Origin: a virus
IMG/VR virus record: IMGVR_UViG_3300042305_000935
Location: 1 to 44,438 of that record
Strand: one strand, 5' to 3'
DNA length: 44,438 nt
The notes beneath the pieces are model-generated. The model was not told where the DNA came from and ran no database searches. It saw nothing but the letters and a program-made list of their open reading frames with translations. A program made the translations under genes and the position numbers. Positions 42,890-44,438 of this stretch are shown one piece after another; position 1 is the stretch's first letter, and every line of letters begins with the position of its first letter.

Positions 42890-44438
42890 TACGGAGCCAC
42901 CCTTCGGCCAGAGTCGATCGTCTCGATCTTGCCCGACTCGTAAGCCCAGCGCTGGCCGTATAGGGCTCCGCGCAGGCGCAGCCAGCAGTAAGCCCCACGG
43001 ACACCGATCATCTTCTTCGGGTTCTGTCCGGGACCAAGCAGGGCGCTTTGCTGCGGATCCCCAACAACGTCCGGAGTATCGCTTGAGAACAACTCCACCC
43101 AGCATCCGCCTTGATCGCGGGCAAGCGTGATCTTGGGGTTGCGGATTCGGAGGGACTGAGAGCCCGTATAGAACGGCCCGATAGTGACGTAGCTATCGAT
43201 GACGTATCCGTCGTCCGTGGCGGCGTCTCGGCTGGTGTAGCGCACCACACCGTCTTGGCATCCGATGGCGACGACTCGGTCATCGGCAGCGTCTCCGTCC
43301 ATCACCGCGACAGCAGTCGGGCTCAGATTGACATTGGAGAAGCGATCAACCCACCACGCGCCCGTGCGCTTCTCCCAGCACCAATGGTCAACGGACCCGA
43401 CGTTGACATCGTAAGGCATCTGGTAGACGTGCAGGCGGTGCTCCGCGTCGTCCCACACCATGCCGATGTAGTGCGTCTCGAGGTCAACCTCGGACAGGCG
43501 TCGGTCGATGGACTGCGTGCTGATGCGCTGCGGGTGGTTCGAGATGCGATCGGATTGCCCGCCCGGAGCCATCGCGTAGACGCCGCCACGCGACCCGTAG
43601 AAGTACAGAACACCGGAGGAGTCCTTGCACCAACCAGTCCCGAAGGCGATGCCCGTGACATCAGACAACATCGCGATCACGCCGCCAGCCATCGGGTCGC
43701 CCCACATCATGTGAATGCTGTGGTCGCCGCCGATCATCATGCGTTCGCGATCGTATGGGATCAGACAGTTGATGATGTCGTGGTTTCCGCCAATGACGCT
43801 GTTGTTGCCAGAAATGGCCTGCGTCTCGAGCGGGCCGTCCGGAGGGAATTGATCCCAGTCGGTCGGGTCTCCGACTGCGCTCATGTGCCAGTTGTGAGGA
43901 TCGTCAGGGCCTCTGGCGAGAACCATGCGGCCACGCCAGAAGGTCATAAGTCGGCAGCCTTCAGGGATTCGGCCAGCTTTGGAAGACACCCACGGCTCAA
44001 CCGTGTTGGTCTTAGGGTCGTAGACCTTGTAGGTCAATCCATCGGTCATGTAGACCTTGGAGAAGGCCGTGACGCAGGTCGTAAACCGAGAGTCAGGGTC
44101 AAACGCATTCGCTCCCGTAGGGACGGGGGTCACCGATGTCGTGTCAAACGTGTAGACGTTTCCGTCGCACACTCCGACCCAAGTTATGTTTCTGGCGTTT
44201 GTGCTTGCAGATACTTCGGACTGCACAAGATCGACGTAGTGAAGCGTAGGCTGCTCAGCATCTGGATCAATTGTGGCAGACTGGGTGCCGACCACGATGT
44301 TTTCGGGAAGTGTGATCGTGTTTGCGTTCCCGGTGTAGTCCCGATCGGTCTTGTCGATGGCAACGCAGCGCGCAGAAATGACCTCGCTCAGATAGGTACT
44401 ACCTCCGGTCTGGTATCGGAATACCTCGTTCAACGTCG
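42889..44438 (-). CDS. Hub/nozzle-like tail protein (3' part, continues from base 1)
   Basis: C-terminal part of the protein starting at 2999; bases 44255-44438 repeat 1-184, so the unique continuation is 44254 down to TAG 42889 (residues about 1000-1454). It contains the phrase SAVGDPTDWDQFPP (GDPTDWD near 1128), typical of podovirus hub/stabilisation and nozzle proteins (P22 gp10/T7 gp12 class), with repeated beta strands such as DGLTYKVYDPKTN, GVLYFYGSRGGVYAMAPGG and HVYQMPYD that suggest a propeller. TAG overlaps the GTG of the fibre-like gene. A nozzle at the end of the tail would agree with the order after the adaptor. Confidence 0.75.
   Translation of the reverse strand, partial: TLNEVFRYQTGGSTYLSEVISARCVAIDKTDRDYTGNANTITLPENIVVGTQSATIDPDAEQPTLHYVDLVQSEVSASTNARNITWVGVCDGNVYTFDTTSVTPVPTGANAFDPDSRFTTCVTAFSKVYMTDGLTYKVYDPKTNTVEPWVSSKAGRIPEGCRLMTFWRGRMVLARGPDDPHNWHMSAVGDPTDWDQFPPDGPLETQAISGNNSVIGGNHDIINCLIPYDRERMMIGGDHSIHMMWGDPMAGGVIAMLSDVTGIAFGTGWCKDSSGVLYFYGSRGGVYAMAPGGQSDRISNHPQRISTQSIDRRLSEVDLETHYIGMVWDDAEHRLHVYQMPYDVNVGSVDHWCWEKRTGAWWVDRFSNVNLSPTAVAVMDGDAADDRVVAIGCQDGVVRYTSRDAATDDGYVIDSYVTIGPFYTGSQSLRIRNPKITLARDQGGCWVELFSSDTPDVVGDPQQSALLGPGQNPKKMIGVRGAYCWLRLRGALYGQRWAYESGKIETIDSGRRVAP
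44255..44438. repeat. Terminal redundancy, right copy
   Basis: Copy of bases 1-184 with T at 44311 in place of C57. It closes the genome into a circle of about 44,254 bp. See the left copy for interpretation. Confidence 0.9.

Noticed and set aside
42890-43105. N-terminal extension of the fibre-like protein
   Set aside because: The extension lies wholly inside the hub gene; GTG 42889 overlaps the hub stop as TAGTG and fits operon spacing.

Overview
This window is an essentially complete tailed-phage genome in circular form, carried as one contig. The first and last 184 bases are the same sequence (one synonymous difference), and a single reading frame crosses the join, so the unit genome is about 44,254 bp. 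The gene set (large terminase, portal, scaffold, capsid, adaptor, nozzle-like hub, ejection-type proteins, no tape measure, no sheath) indicates a short-tailed, podovirus-like phage. The DNA is GC-rich and gene starts often carry purine-rich ribosome sites, so the host is bacterial; nothing in the sequence fixes its taxon. I see no integrase, DNA polymerase, RNA polymerase, recognisable endolysin or tRNA.

Layout. (1) Leftward late block: from 12.9 kb down to 1, across the join, and on from 44.25 kb to 25.1 kb. It runs from three unknown beta-rich, probably virion, proteins through terminase, portal, FmdB-like protein, scaffold, capsid, a probable decoration protein, adaptor, a pair of tandem paralogues, an IPT-domain protein, a 1,454-residue hub/nozzle interrupted by a concanavalin-like domain, a fibre-like protein, a structural protein, two ejection-type proteins and a 3,705-residue polyvalent protein. 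It ends with a membrane coiled-coil protein, a HTH protein, a metallophosphoesterase, an exported protein and a 14-residue Lys/Gly peptide. (2) Rightward early block I, 13.1-16.1 kb: a replication-initiator-like protein with an origin-like iteron array inside its gene, a helicase-loader-like protein, and a run of tiny overlapping genes (ribbon-helix-helix, zinc ribbon, C2H2 finger, basic protein). (3) Leftward very GC-rich block, 16.2-19.7 kb: coiled-coil proteins, a GP88-family protein, a NGWSNYETW-type protein, two tiny membrane peptides and a G-quadruplex-prone intergenic stretch. (4) Rightward early block II, 20.0-24.9 kb: small proteins, an SSB-like protein, a Gp157-like protein, a PD-(D/E)XK-like nuclease, a DUF6948-like protein with a Gly/Tyr repeat partner, and small cysteine or helical proteins.

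How it may work together. Replication seems to borrow the host replisome: an initiator binding iterons in its own gene, a loader for the host helicase, SSB and a nuclease. A second, inverted copy of the origin-like element (iterons, purine tract, 8-bp stem with TTC loop) lies 7.9 kb away at 21.4 kb, next to a promoter sharing an exact 14-mer with the first locus. Two rightward promoters carry three GCACAG-type boxes about 10 bp apart, suggesting one phage regulator. The giant protein takes about a quarter of the genome. It joins a virion-type N-terminus to helicase, ParB/DdrB-like and metallopeptidase domains, and is probably packaged and injected to act on the host at entry. The two origin-like modules, the giant protein and the ConA-bearing hub are the parts most worth following up.
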